Assembly: GCF_029714325.1 (NCBI RefSeq)
Contig: NZ_CP121666.1
Location: forward strand, 7,409,001 to 7,473,000
DNA length: 64,000 bases
Reading direction: 5' to 3'
DNA from: Bradyrhizobium sp. CB1717
GTDB lineage: Bacteria > Pseudomonadota > Alphaproteobacteria > Rhizobiales > Xanthobacteraceae
In this document: in pieces, positions 1 to 9,474 of the stretch
How positions within the stretch are numbered: the stretch's first letter is position 1
How the letters are laid out: each line of letters begins with the position of its first letter
Program-made: the position numbers and the translations under genes
Notes under the pieces: model-generated
What the model saw: only the letters and a program-made list of their open reading frames with translations
What the model was told of the DNA's origin: nothing
Databases searched by the model: none

Positions 1-288
1 GCGCATGCCACGGCCTCAAGAGGGGCCGCGGTCGGGGACACGTGAGCCGATGTTTGCCACCGGGGTTTCCGCACAGGATCTCTCGGTGCGCACGTCAACC
101 TTTCCCGTGGCCTGCTGCAAGGAGTCGTACGCCAAGCATGGACCGTTCGGCACCCTGACCGGGTCCGCCCGGCGTGCGCGGGGCTCCGACATGAGGGCCT
201 GCGTCGACAGGCTGGCGCGGCAGAAGGCGCTTCGCACTGCGTTCATAGGGCAATCGGACGGCGGTCGTTCCCGCTTGTCCGATTCAAA

Positions 289-323
289 CCGGGAGCTTCC
301 GCTCCCCGGGGGCCTTCCCTTTT
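289..323 (+). terminator. Possible weak terminator hairpin
   Basis: A GC-rich stem (CCGGGAGC, loop TTCC, then GCTCCCCGG with one bulged base) is followed by a short pyrimidine run ending in four T. The T-run is weak and no recognisable gene precedes it in positions 1-288, so this is only a candidate. I see no supportable gene in 1-330. Confidence 0.25.
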
Positions 324-345
324 AGCTCATGCCCACCACCTTCCC

Positions 346-615
346 ATTGGAGCATCCCTTGAAATTCTTCCCGCTGCCGCTGTTGCGGCTTCCGTCGGTC
401 TCCTCTGCGGCGCCGCCAACGCCGCCCAGAAGGATCTCAACGCCACCCCGTCCAGGGTTGACGCCGCCTGTACCGTCGAGCGCTGTATCCCCTACCAGTT
501 GGCCCGTGGTTATACCCGCGAGCAAGCCAGGAACTGGTGCCCGACCCACCTCTACGGTAACCCGTATCCGCGAACTGCGGGCCGGATGTGGCTGCCAGCC
601 CGCCAGATCAGATAG
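346..615 (+). pseudogene. Small exported Cys-containing protein, start codon lost
   Basis: An open frame ending at TAG 613-615 reads like a small secreted protein. It has an Ala/Val-rich hydrophobic stretch ending in GAANAAQK, which resembles a signal peptide with an AxA cleavage site, then a mature part with CTVERCIPYQLARGYTR and a further Trp-Cys pair. No ATG, GTG or TTG opens this frame near the hydrophobic segment. A TTG-AAA-TTC-TTC (reads MKFF) lies at 359 in the next frame, so a one-base deletion near 371 would explain the loss of the start. The alternative is initiation at ATT 346. I do not recognise the family; the signal-peptide-like layout is the main reason to think it was once real. 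Confidence 0.4.
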
Positions 616-690
616 TTGAGACGGCGGGATCACGTCAGCAGACTCCGGCGAATCTGCCGTTCGCGCGGAGGGGAGCCATGAGGGCCGGTG

Positions 691-1035
691 ATGAGTAAGG
701 AAAGAGAAGGCGAAAAGGGAGCAATGAAGGGCGGCGGACGGCACGAATTCTTCGTGGTAAATCTGACCAATGAAAAGCTGAAGGGCCACGTTTTGTGGAG
801 GAGCGGCGGCAACGAGATCAAGCTCGACGTCAACGGGCTTGAGGCTGGCAGGGGTTCGCCGCGAAAGCAGTTTTTCCCGTCCAGCGGTAACCGGGATTAT
901 TGGCGCTGGTCAGAACGATTCAGGGAGTACCAGTTGAACTGTTACGACGGGGACACCTATGCCGTTGTCACCATCAGCGGCTACGGAATCGGGGTGCTTG
1001 TTACCGCCACGAGCCCCGATACGTGGAAATGGTAG
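691..1035 (+). CDS. Hypothetical protein, 114 residues
   Basis: No family is recognised. The N-terminus is highly charged (MSKEREGEKG), followed by a compact region rich in aromatic and beta-type residues (HEFFVVNLTN, RDYWRWSERF, YAVVTISGYGIGVLV) ending in DTWKW. There is no signal peptide or membrane segment. ATG 691 has a GAGGG Shine-Dalgarno six bases upstream and is preferred. GTG 688 and ATG 724 are alternatives; the latter has its purine run too close. The gene stands alone, with the preceding small pseudogene in the same direction and a truncated IS256 downstream in the opposite direction. Positions 1036-1268 hold nothing I recognise. Confidence 0.5.
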   Translation: MSKEREGEKGAMKGGGRHEFFVVNLTNEKLKGHVLWRSGGNEIKLDVNGLEAGRGSPRKQFFPSSGNRDYWRWSERFREYQLNCYDGDTYAVVTISGYGIGVLVTATSPDTWKW

Positions 1036-1268
1036 CATAGCGCACGCGCGGTGCCGCCCTTCGGCCTCGCCTATGGCCGCAGTCCAGGCCTCATCCGTTC
1101 AGCACCGCATGGCTTCCGGGCAACTTGATCCTCCCCGGCATCAGCACCACTGGGACCATTAGTGCCTCGTCGTTGGCCGTCATCAACGGAGCCAACAGCA
1201 GTGGCGATTGCCAGCTGGAGCAAACGACACTTCGCTATCTCCCACCGACGCATGATAGCTATTCCTTC

Positions 1269-2381
1269 CTACGATGCGGACGGGGTGCGCAGGTGAACCC
1301 AATGCTCGGCAGGGAAGTCATAGAACGCCAGCAGAGCCGTGCGGTCCTTGATCAGGCAATCAACGGCGGGGCTGTATTTGGCGCGATATTTCTCGGCGAA
1401 GACGTTGATCGCCGCTTCGGCGGCCGCCCGGTTTGGCGCCAGGCAAATTTCCTGCAGATCTCTCTTCATGCCGACCTGCACGGACTTGGCAACCTTGTCG
1501 ATGACGTTACTCACCTTGTGGCACCAACAGCGCTGGTGCCGCGTGGAAGGAAAGATTTCGTCGAGCGCCTTCCGGAAGCCGAGCGCGCCGTCGCCGACGG
1601 CTATCTCCGGGGCGATCTGCAAGCCGCGCTTTCGGAGATCGATGAGCAGTTCGCGCCAGCTCTGGGCGCTCTCGCGCACGCCGACCTGGAAGCCGATCAG
1701 CTCCTTCTTGCCTTCGGGCGTGGCCCCGATCAGCACCAGCATGCACTCGCTGTGATCCTCCATGCGGGCCTGCAGGTAGACGCCGTCGGCCCAGACGTAG
1801 ACGTAGCGCCGCGCCGACAGATCGCGGCTCAGCCAGCGCTCGTATTCAGCCTGCCATTCGGCTGTCAGGCGCGAAATCACCGATGGTGACAGGTTCGGTG
1901 CCTCCTTGCCAAGCAGCGCCGACAGCGCGTCCTGGAAGTCGCCGGTCGAGATGCCGCGCAGATACAGCACCGGCAACAGCGCATCCAGGCTCTTCGTCCG
2001 CCGCGCCCACAACGGCAGGATCGCCGAGCTGAAGCGGATCCGGTCGGACGGCGTGGCGCCGCGGTCCCGAATCTTCGGCCGGGCGACCTCGACAGAACCA
2101 ATTCCGGTTTGAATCTTCCGCACCGGACCGTGCCCATGCCGCACCACACGCACGCTCCCGTCCGGCAACGTCAGACCGGCCGTGCTCGCCAGAAAGCCTT
2201 CGACCTTATGGAGCGACAAACAGGATGAGAGCGCGTTCTCACCTTGATCGCCGCCGCCCACGACCTCGATCTCGATCGCCCTGGCGAGCAAATCGCGTGC
2301 ACCGGCTCGCAAGATATCGGTCAGGGGATCGTCCACCTGACCGAGCTGGCGCAGTTGGAAAACCTTGATAGTCTCGTTCAT
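1269..2381 (-). pseudogene. IS256-family (Mutator-type) transposase, 3' truncated
   Basis: Start ATG 2381 has a strong Shine-Dalgarno (AAGGAGAG). The protein shows IS256 transposase features: a YVWADGVYLQAR segment with the first catalytic Asp, a GDGALGFRKAL segment with the second, and the RCWCHKVSNVIDK region. It ends abruptly after HWVHLRTPSAS, where family members continue with HLRT followed by an Asn-Pro-Ile-Glu type segment. The C-terminal part including the last catalytic Glu is therefore lost and the enzyme should be inactive. Confidence 0.85.
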
Positions 2382-2475
2382 GGCGTATCGCTCTCCTTGA
2401 GAGGTTCTGGCAGGCTTGATCACCCGCCTCGATACGCCGCCTCGCTCAACCCGTCATCACCCAGATTCCGCCATA
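1269..2475 (-). mobile_element. Partial IS256-family element, copy 1
   Basis: The element runs from its 5' end near 2475 leftward to about 1280, where the transposase frame stops matching the family. The segment from 2475 down to about 2037 is essentially identical, in inverted orientation, to 6588-7023. The shared outer boundary reads TATGGCGGAATCTGGGTGAT in both copies and probably marks the terminal inverted repeat. The 3' end of the element is missing, so it cannot move on its own. Confidence 0.8.
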
Positions 2476-3224
2476 GTCCCGGGGGGCCCACCCCCATCTT
2501 TTCGCGCAGCTTACGCACATGCTAGGCGTTCATCTCGAACTCTCCTTTCCTATGCTGCTGCAGCACACGCTCAATGGCTGGCCTATGCGTTCCCCTGCCG
2601 ACGCTTCGCCGACATCCTCGCGGACGCCTGCGCACGGCTCGGGGCCGATGCGGATCGCTACTCCTTCATCGCAGTGGACTTCCACCACCTACTCCTTGCC
2701 GGTCTCCCGGCGCACCAACTGTAATGCTAGTTTACTTGACTACCTCGGTTTGATAATATTCGTTGGTCAGAACCAGTTCGAGTACGGGATTGCGATATCG
2801 TGCCAATGGTTGAGCGCGTCAGCGCACCCTCACTCCGCTCGATCTTGCCTTGCTGTCGGATCCGTCGGAAAAGAGGCTTCAGAAATGCAGCCCTGTGTTA
2901 TCGTGACGACCGACAGTCGGTTCTATCAAATATCCGCGCTCAGCTCGCTACAGCGGCGATACGGAATTGCACGTTTTACTTGCGAGTGCCCTGATCGCGA
3001 TACAGGCTCGCTAGCTAGTCGCGTTCTGTCGTTCCTTCCGGACGCCGTTTAGGACGCAGGGCTGTTACGCGGGCCAGATATCATCCCACAATTGGTGCCG
3101 CTCGCGAACTCTACCGCCCGTCGTGGCGGCGTGCTTTAAATCCCAGTTCGAGCAGGAATGTCGCCTTTCGCAAAGTGGCTGACGATGCCCCAGGCGAAAG
3201 GCTGAGTAACCATTGGAGTCAACC
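2476..3224 (+). other. Gene-poor stretch with a possible coding remnant
   Basis: This stretch separates IS256 copy 1 from the MDR oxidoreductase. In 2536-2724 one plus-strand frame reads protein-like (AAAAHAQWLAYAFPCRRFAD, then FIAVDFHHLLLAGLP) and ends at TAA 2722-2724. It has no credible start and looks like the C-terminal end of a gene broken by the IS. I do not recognise it. From 2725 to 3212 I see no gene, RNA or repeat. Confidence 0.35.
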
Positions 3225-4214
3225 ATGACGAGGACTATGCGAGCGATCGTGCTCTCAGAACCTGGCGGCGTGGATACGCTCGTCGTGAAGGACGTGCCGT
3301 TGCCACAGCCTCAGCCGGGGTGGGTACGCATCCGCGTGAAGGCGTTCGGTGTCAACGAGTCGGAGGTTACCAGCCGCAAGGGCCTCTCCGGCCCCGATTT
3401 CACGATGCCGCGAGTGCTCGGTATCGAATGCGTCGGCCTCGTCGACCAAGCGCCGGGCACTCATCTAAAACCCGGCCAGCAGGTGGCCACTATGATGGGC
3501 GGCATGGGGCGCTCGTTCGATGGCGGCTACGCTGAGTATACCATTGTTCCGCTTGGTCAAATCATTCCGTTCGAGACTGGCCTGCCTTGGAAGGTCGTCG
3601 GCGCACTACCAGAGATGTTCCAGACCGCCTATGGCTCTCTGTCAAAGGGGCTCTACTTGGGCCGTGGACAGTCGCTGCTGATCCGTGGTGGCACGTCGAC
3701 TGTGGGCCTATCAGCCGCGGCAATGGCAAAGGAGATGGGCGTGATTGTAGTCTCCACCACTCGCCGTCCCGAGCACATAGAAGTGCTGCGTGAATTCGGA
3801 GCCGATTACCCGATACTCGACGGTGGAAACATCGTGCAGGGTGTGCGCGCGCTGTTTCCGAACGGAGTCGATGCGGCTCTGGAATTAGTCGGCGGACTGA
3901 CCTTGCAAGACACACTTCAGGCGACGCGGACTCACGGCACGGTCTGCTTCACGGGGGCACTTTCGGACAAGTGGGTAATCCCTCATTTCAATCCGCTCAG
4001 CTACATCCCATTCGGGGTGAGGCTCACCGCCTACGGCGGCCAGGCTACCGACCTACCGCCCGCCGTCTTCGACAAGCAGCTGAAAGCAATCGCAGAAGGC
4101 CGTCTGAAAGTCGCCGTCGCGAAAGTCTATCACGGCCTCGAACAGGTCCGCCAAGCACAGGCCGATCTCGAAGCGAGGACCACGCCAGGCAAGCATGTCG
4201 TCGTGCTCGACTGA
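3225..4214 (+). CDS. Zinc-independent MDR-family NADPH:quinone oxidoreductase-like protein
   Basis: This is a medium-chain dehydrogenase/reductase of about 329 residues. An N-terminal GroES-like domain (residues 1-125) is followed by a Rossmann domain whose nucleotide loop is GGTSTVGLSAAAMAKEMG near residue 155. The Cys/His catalytic zinc site and the four-Cys structural zinc lobe of alcohol dehydrogenases are absent, which points to the quinone oxidoreductase/crotonyl-CoA reductase side of the family. ATG 3225 is chosen over TTG 3213 because TTGGAG sits seven bases upstream. The physiological substrate is unknown. It lies 39 bp upstream of the TfoX-domain gene and may share its transcript. 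Both genes are intact within a region otherwise full of broken genes. Confidence 0.8.
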   Translation: MTRTMRAIVLSEPGGVDTLVVKDVPLPQPQPGWVRIRVKAFGVNESEVTSRKGLSGPDFTMPRVLGIECVGLVDQAPGTHLKPGQQVATMMGGMGRSFDGGYAEYTIVPLGQIIPFETGLPWKVVGALPEMFQTAYGSLSKGLYLGRGQSLLIRGGTSTVGLSAAAMAKEMGVIVVSTTRRPEHIEVLREFGADYPILDGGNIVQGVRALFPNGVDAALELVGGLTLQDTLQATRTHGTVCFTGALSDKWVIPHFNPLSYIPFGVRLTAYGGQATDLPPAVFDKQLKAIAEGRLKVAVAKVYHGLEQVRQAQADLEARTTPGKHVVVLD

Positions 4215-4253
4215 GCCCAGCCTCCACTTTTGATTTCAGAAAAGGACAAGCAG

Positions 4254-4601
4254 TTGTCGAAACAATCCGAACGGACAAAGCACTTGGCCGATCATTACGT
4301 CGATCAACTATCGGATTGGGCGAAGATCACGACACGGCCCCTGTTCGGCGCCGTAGCGCTCTACAGAAATGGCCATGTCTTCGCGATGGTGTGGCATGGA
4401 GCCCTCTACTTTAAGGTCGATGATGATTCTCGCGGAAAATACGAGTTGGCGAAGTCGCATCCACTGGGCTATGTGAGCAGGGGGGTAGACCAGGCGCTCA
4501 AATCCTACTGGGAAGTTCCGGCCGAGGTGCTCGAAGATGGGGACAAGCTGTGCGCGTGGGCCGACTGCGCCTATCAGGCCGCAAAGAGCGGAAAGACGTA
4601 A
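4254..4601 (+). CDS. TfoX N-terminal domain protein
   Basis: This 115-residue protein matches the TfoX/Sxy N-terminal domain pattern: TTRPLFGAVALYRNGHVFAM, then LYFKVDDDSRGKYE and a YWEVPAEVLED region. The family includes the competence regulator Sxy, but stand-alone N-terminal domains like this one in alphaproteobacteria have no established role. TTG 4254 is preferred because AGGA lies seven bases upstream; TTG 4230 gives eight more residues with no Shine-Dalgarno. It follows the oxidoreductase gene by 39 bp in the same direction. Confidence 0.8.
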   Translation: MSKQSERTKHLADHYVDQLSDWAKITTRPLFGAVALYRNGHVFAMVWHGALYFKVDDDSRGKYELAKSHPLGYVSRGVDQALKSYWEVPAEVLEDGDKLCAWADCAYQAAKSGKT

Positions 4602-4738
4602 CACTGTTGCGCTATGGCCCAGGCGATCCTGAACAGGTCGCGCTCAATGGGCGGACCGGGTTGAAGAGGATCGGCGCTCTCAGCCTCACTGAACGCCGAG
4701 CTTAATATCGTTCTTTACGACAAATGTTTTCCAGAACT

Positions 4739-5657
4739 TCATCTCTCGCTGATGTAGTCCTTGAATTCCCCGGGATTCTTGAAATCCACGACGAAGCCCA
4801 GGTCGGTGAGCCGGTTGTGGGTTGCAGGATCCGAAAGTGCTTTCTGAAGAGCGCGACTTAGGGTCTCGACAATATCAGGCGGCGTCTTGGCCGGGGCAAG
4901 GAGCCCCACCCAATAACCCGCTTTCATTGGGACACCGACTTCCTCCAAGGTAGGAACGTTCGGCAAGATTGCGATCCGCGACGTTGCTGCGACCGCACCG
5001 GTTTGAACGCTCCCGCCTCGTAGTGTTGTTTCGAGACCGTGATGCTCAGAAACATTGAGTCGATGTGGCCCGCTAGAAGTTCGTTAATGGCCGGCGCGCC
5101 CCCCTTATATGGAATCTGATTTAATTCCGTGCCGGTCATTGACTGGAATAGCTCACTGGCAAGATGTGCGGCACTGCCCGAACCGAGGGTACCGCAGGAA
5201 AGAGGACTGCTTCTTCTACTCCTTGCGAGCGTGATAAATTCGGCGGCGTGTTGACTGGCACCTCCTTCCCCACGGTTAGTATGAGTGGCGTGCTTCCGAC
5301 CAATGCGATTGGAGAGAAATCCGAGATCGAGTCATAGGGAAGGTTCTTGATGGCTAGCGGATTGGTTGCGCGGCTGTCCGTTACGGCTACTATGGTGTAC
5401 CCGTCGGCTGCCGAACGCGCCGCGACTGCCGTTGCAATGGAGCCGCTAGCCCCACCTTTATTTTCAATTACGAGAGGCTGACGCAGTTCGTCCCCAAGAC
5501 GTGCAGCCACGATCCGCACAACCGAGTCCACAAGGCCCCCAGCCGGAAATGGGACCAGCAGTTTGATCGGTGCGATCGGATATTCCGCGGATCGTGCTGG
5601 GAAACTGCAAGCCACTTCAATGGCAAGCAAAGACAATAGAGCGGCGATCGCCTTCAT
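4739..5657 (-). pseudogene. Bug-family (TctC-like) solute-binding receptor, frameshifted
   Basis: Three overlapping reading-frame pieces make up one tripartite-tricarboxylate-transporter receptor. The first (5657-5136) has a signal peptide ending ARSAEYP and the Bug hallmark IKLLVPFPAGGLVDSVVR. The second (5139-4924) has TGTELNQIPYKGGAPAINEL. The third (4966-4739) has PNVPTLEEVGVPMKAGYWVG and the C-terminus. Frame changes fall near 5240-5140 and near 5000. Bug proteins bind carboxylates in the periplasm. This copy should be non-functional unless the shifts are sequencing errors. No TctA or TctB membrane gene is nearby. Confidence 0.85.
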
Positions 5658-6295
5658 TATTGCGACCCTTGCCTAACAGCGCAGTGTTGTTCATCGGCAA
5701 CAATAAACATTTCGTCAAGAGGCTGAGTCAACAAATTAATTCAAGCCAGGAATTACACCAGAGGCTCGGCTCGTCTTCGCCCCGGCTGGCCGCCAGTCGC
5801 CGGAAAAAGATGGGCGCAGCCGCAACGCAGTTTTTGAACGACCACCTTTGCACCCAGCACGACATCCCTTCTGGAGATGTTTCCTTCGCGCATTCGATAT
5901 ACGGCCATGTCGTTCCCCTACCACATGAGCGCGGCCTGGTTCGGCGGATTTCTGCCGGCGACAGCCGTTTACTATTGTGCCGGCAACGGGCAACACGTAT
6001 TCGGGTTTGTACTACCCTGTCTGTGTTTCGGGCGCATGCCTGGTCTTGAGCTTAGTGTTCGCTCGCGAGACCAAGGGAGCCGACATTTCTCGCGTATAGT
6101 CATTCCGGCTGCGAGACGGAGGAGGCATGGCGGTGATCGGCATGCGCTCGATTGGCCGAAATACTCCACCCGCAGCGGGCGCAGGGCACCAGCGCCGGCA
6201 TCTGGGCTGTCAGGGCCGTCGAGCCACAATGATACGTCCTGTAGCCGAAAGGCGGGTGACGCGCGTGCTCTGACGCGACATCTGCCCGATGTGAT
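5658..6295. other. No recognisable gene
   Basis: I find no protein with family features on either strand in this 638-base stretch. One minus-strand frame (6321-6100) contains a Cys pair (VPCARCGWS) that vaguely resembles a zinc-ribbon remnant of a mobile element, but this is too weak to name. Confidence 0.4.
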
Positions 6296-6587
6296 CGGCC
6301 CCGCGCTTTTGGAGTCTGCATGGCACCACGGGTACGCCAAAGGGCGTGTTGGTCCCGATCAAAGCACTTGCAGGTTTCCGGGCTTACGCGGAGTTCGGCC
6401 TCGGCCTCCGCCCGGACGATCTCTACTGGTGTGCGGCAGACCCCGGCTGGGCCTATGGTCTGTACTTCGGTATCCTCGGATCATTCACCACCGGGGTGCC
6501 GAGTTTGCTCCTGACCTCAGGATTCGACGCCGCGACGACCTTCAAGGTCCTTTCGCGCTACGGCGTCACCAACTTCACCGCGAGCTA
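6296..6587 (+). pseudogene. AMP-binding acyl-CoA synthetase, internal fragment
   Basis: The frame contains HGTTGTPKGVLVPIKALAG, which is the P-loop-like motif of the ANL superfamily (usually SGTTGxPKG). It is followed by DDLYWCAADPGWAYGLYFG and a stretch up to YGVTNFTAS, typical of acetyl- and acyl-CoA synthetases. Upstream the frame is closed by TGA about 25 bases before the motif. Downstream the sequence runs straight into the IS256 copy 2 boundary, and the last codons before the stop are IS sequence. Only about 95 residues of a roughly 550-residue enzyme survive. Confidence 0.8.
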
Positions 6588-7023
6588 TGGCGGAATCTGG
6601 GTGATGACGGGTTGAGCGAGGCAGCGTATCGAGGCGGGTGATCAAGCCTGCCAGAACCTCTCAAGGAGAGCGATACGCCATGAACGAGACTATCAAGGTT
6701 TTCCAACTGCGTCAGCTCGGTCAGGTGGACGATCCCCTGACCGATATCTTGCGAGCCGGTGCACGCGATTTGCTCGCCAGGGCGATCGAGATCGAGGTCG
6801 TGGGCGGCGGCGATCAAGGTGAGAACGCGCTCTCATCCTGTTTGTCGCTCCATAAGGTCGAAGGCTTTCTGGCGAGCACGGCCGGTCTGACGTTGCCGGA
6901 CGGGAGCGTGCGTGTGGTGCGGCATGGGCACGGTCCGGTGCGGAAGATTCAAACCGGAATTGGTTCTGTCGAGGTCGCCCGGCCGAAGATTCGGGACCGC
7001 GGCGCCACGCCGTCCGACCGGAT
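6588..7023 (+). mobile_element. IS256-family 5' fragment, copy 2
   Basis: The sequence is essentially identical, in inverted orientation, to 2475-2037 of copy 1. It includes the left end, the Shine-Dalgarno and the transposase start ATG 6680. The transposase reads the same as copy 1 through ATPSDR, then the sequence jumps directly into the 3' side of a truncated IS66 element at about 7023. Only about 115 of about 400 transposase residues remain. Confidence 0.85.
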
Positions 7024-8036
7024 GAGTTCGTCGTCTTGTGCACCCTCACGAAGTTGCGGCGCACGTGAACGAGACAATACGCCAGCTGGATCTGGCCCGA
7101 CATCTTCGCATCGCCGGCCAGCGAGGCGTAGGCGGCATAGCCGTCGACTTGCAGCACGCCTTCGAAGCCGGCCAACTGCGCCACGTTCTCCTTCTTGGCG
7201 CGACCGCCTGCGAACACGTAGGCGACTGCCGGCGGCGCCGGCCCCTTCCACGCCCGATTGTCCGTCGCGTGCGCCCAGAACCGGCAGATCCTCGTGCGGC
7301 CGCGTCCCGGATCGAGAACTGGCATCGGCGTCTCGTCGCAGAACAGCCGCTCGAAGCCATGCATGGTCTTCAGTTGCAGATCGTAGAGGCCCCTGACCAG
7401 CCACGCCGGCCTCCCCATCCAGCGCGCCAGCGTCTGACGGTCGACGACGACACCCTGGCCCGCCAGGATCTGCGCCTGGCGGTAGAGCGTCGATTGCCAG
7501 GCATATTTGGCCGCGGCGATATGCGCGATCAGCGCCGTCGTCGCCATGCCGCCCTCGACGAGCCGCGCCGGTGCCGGGGCCTGGACAATCGGGCCCTCAC
7601 AGGAGCGGCAGGCGTATTTTGGACGGATCGTGCGGAGCACACGCAGCCACGCGGGAATCCGATCGAGCGCTTCGCTGCTCTCCTCGCCGATCCGATGCAT
7701 CTGACAGCACGGGCACAGCGTGGACGCCGTCTCGATCACCCGCTCGACCCGGGGTAGATGCGCCGGCAGCGCGCCGATGTTGCGCCTCGCCTTGCGCCGC
7801 TTCGGTCTCGGCGCGTCCGGTTTCTTAGCCGGAGGCTGCGCGCCCGCGGTCCGTTCCAGATCGAGCGCGATCTGTTCAGCGCAGACGATTGCCGAGCGCT
7901 CCGATCGCGCGCCGAAGATCAGGCTCTTCAACGTGGCGATCTCTGCGCGCAGATCATCGTTCTCGCCTTCGAAAGCCAGCACCATCTCGGCGAGAGCCGC
8001 AGGGTCAGAGGGGAGATCTTCAAGGCGAAGCGCCAT
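7024..8036 (-). pseudogene. tnpC: IS66 transposase TnpC, 3' truncated
   Basis: Start ATG 8036 opens MALRLEDLPSDPAALAEMV, followed by the N-terminal coiled segment, a zinc-finger-like region (TLCPCCQ and YACRSCEGPIVQ), and the first two catalytic acidic positions (FCDETPMPVLDPG and LQVDGYAAYASL). The frame is cut after VRVHKTTNS at the IS256 junction, so the third catalytic acidic residue and C-terminus are lost. The long continuation of this frame into 6693 is antisense IS256 sequence, not transposase. Confidence 0.85.
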
Positions 8037-8086
8037 ATCGCAGAGCTACATGAACACACTCGCAATCGCCAGCAAAACAAGACGAT

Positions 8087-8434
8087 TCAGGCAACTTTCG
8101 TCGGCCGCTTCGTCACCTTCGGGACCACACGCGACCACTCCGCAAGACCTTCAATCAGCATCGCCAGTTGCGCCCCCGTCACCGGCATCGTACCCTCGCG
8201 AACAGGTGGCCAGGCGAAGCCCCCATTCTCGAGCCACTTCGTCGCTAGAACCATTCCCGAGCCGTCAAAAACCAGTAGCTTCAAACGATCCGATCGCTTC
8301 GATCGGAAGACATAAACGTCGCCGCTGTAGGGCTTGCCGCCTAATCCCTCCGCTACCAGCGCGACCAGGCCATGAACGCCTTTGCGAAAGTCAATCGGCT
8401 GCGTCGCGACGAACACACGGACCATTTGGACCAA
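8087..8434 (-). CDS. tnpB: IS66 accessory protein TnpB
   Basis: This 115-residue protein has the TnpB signature: VFVATQPIDFRKGVHGLVAL near the N-terminus, then SGDVYVFRSKRSDRLKLLVFD and the KWLENGGFAWP region. TnpB is needed with TnpA and TnpC for IS66 transposition. It lies 50 bp upstream of tnpC and 6 bp downstream of tnpA. The gene is intact, but its element is broken. Confidence 0.92.
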   Translation of the reverse strand: MVQMVRVFVATQPIDFRKGVHGLVALVAEGLGGKPYSGDVYVFRSKRSDRLKLLVFDGSGMVLATKWLENGGFAWPPVREGTMPVTGAQLAMLIEGLAEWSRVVPKVTKRPTKVA

Positions 8435-8440
8435 ACGAGA

Positions 8441-8851
8441 TCATCGCGTCGACCTCACCGCCGCCAGCACGCGCTCCAGCGTCGCGGCGTCGACGCCGAC
8501 GGGCACGCGCACCGTCGCGCCCGCGATCATCACCTCGATCCGCTCGGCCGGACTCACCAGAACATGCGCCTTATCGATCGCGTTCGGCTGCGCCTCGACG
8601 GCGGCGTCGAGCCTGACTTGCACGAACTGCGGCGCTTCGCTCGACGCGAGCCGCGCCTGGCGCCGCCACACACTGAGCAGTCCCCGGTTGACCCGGTTGC
8701 GTCGAGCCACCTCGCAAATGCTCGTCTCCGGATCGGCGCTCTCGGCCACGATCCGCGCCTTCTCCGCATCGCTCCAACTGCGCCGTCGCCTCTCCCCCGT
8801 GATCACCTCGATCCGCTGATAGGAGGCGGCATCATGCCTGTCTTGATGCAT
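8441..8851 (-). CDS. tnpA: IS66 accessory protein TnpA
   Basis: This 136-residue protein carries the helix-turn-helix typical of IS66 TnpA and IS3 OrfA (RRSWSDAEKARIVAES, then EVARRNRVNRGLLSVWRRQ). The C-terminal half holds PAERIEVMIAGATVRVPVG, usual for IS66 TnpA. It is the first gene of the element and looks intact. Confidence 0.92.
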   Translation of the reverse strand: MHQDRHDAASYQRIEVITGERRRRSWSDAEKARIVAESADPETSICEVARRNRVNRGLLSVWRRQARLASSEAPQFVQVRLDAAVEAQPNAIDKAHVLVSPAERIEVMIAGATVRVPVGVDAATLERVLAAVRSTR

Positions 8852-8912
8852 GGAATGAGTCGTCCCTCACGTTGTCAAATCCACGCGCGAGTTTCGCTCA
8901 TCCCGTCCACCT

Positions 8913-9474
8913 AAACGAGGTGGGGTCGTCGTACCGCTATCACTGCAACCCGCAAGTGCGCTCGTGGAGACGTTGTCCCTTGGCCTAGGAATGGCTTTGC
9001 GATCGCGAGAAGTAGCCGACCCCGGGCTTGGGTAGCGGAACAGGCGACGCAAGCCCGTGTGCTCGACAACCAGCTCATTTTCTGGAGTTTAGGATCCGAA
9101 ATTGCAAGCCGCAGGTTCGGAGAAGAAGCTGGGATGGATCAGACTCGCGTCCCAAGTGCTTGCCCTGTCAACGAGCGCGTGCTGCCCTTCCTGTCCAGCA
9201 ACGTCCTTTCCATAGCTCTGGCAGCAAGCAGGAAGACGGTTCCGGTCGCGCCCTGCGTCCGATCAATCAGCGGCAATGTCTACTCTTGATCATCGCCGTA
9301 AAAGACATTCCCGACCGCGCCTGGGCCGACCAAGGCGGCTCCCAAATCCGGACCACCTTCGCGCGGACAACGCTACTTTTCGCGCCAGGCATCCTTCGGA
9401 CCGGGTCGCAACAAGCGAAGTAACGACGAGCGCGAGACGCCAGTCGCCATGCGCTTACTGCAACATATGTCCGG
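8913..9474. other. No recognisable gene
   Basis: This stretch lies between the IS66 start and the histidine kinase stop codon. A response regulator would be expected after the kinase, but neither a receiver domain nor a helix-turn-helix is visible in any frame. Confidence 0.5.

Larger units (their letters stand above)
7024..8912 (-). mobile_element. IS66-family element, 3' truncated
   Basis: The element carries tnpA, tnpB and tnpC in the usual IS66 order on the minus strand. Its 3' end, including the last third of tnpC and the right terminal repeat, is replaced by IS256 copy 2. The left boundary upstream of tnpA is not clearly definable; 8912 is an estimate. Confidence 0.75.

Noticed and set aside
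5877..6641. 254-residue plus-strand frame
   Set aside because: It runs across the acyl-CoA synthetase fragment in the wrong frame and into the IS256 end; its sequence is compositionally biased.
6693..7023. C-terminal extension of TnpC
   Set aside because: The IS66 frame continues open to 6693, but this part is antisense IS256 sequence beyond the junction at about 7023.
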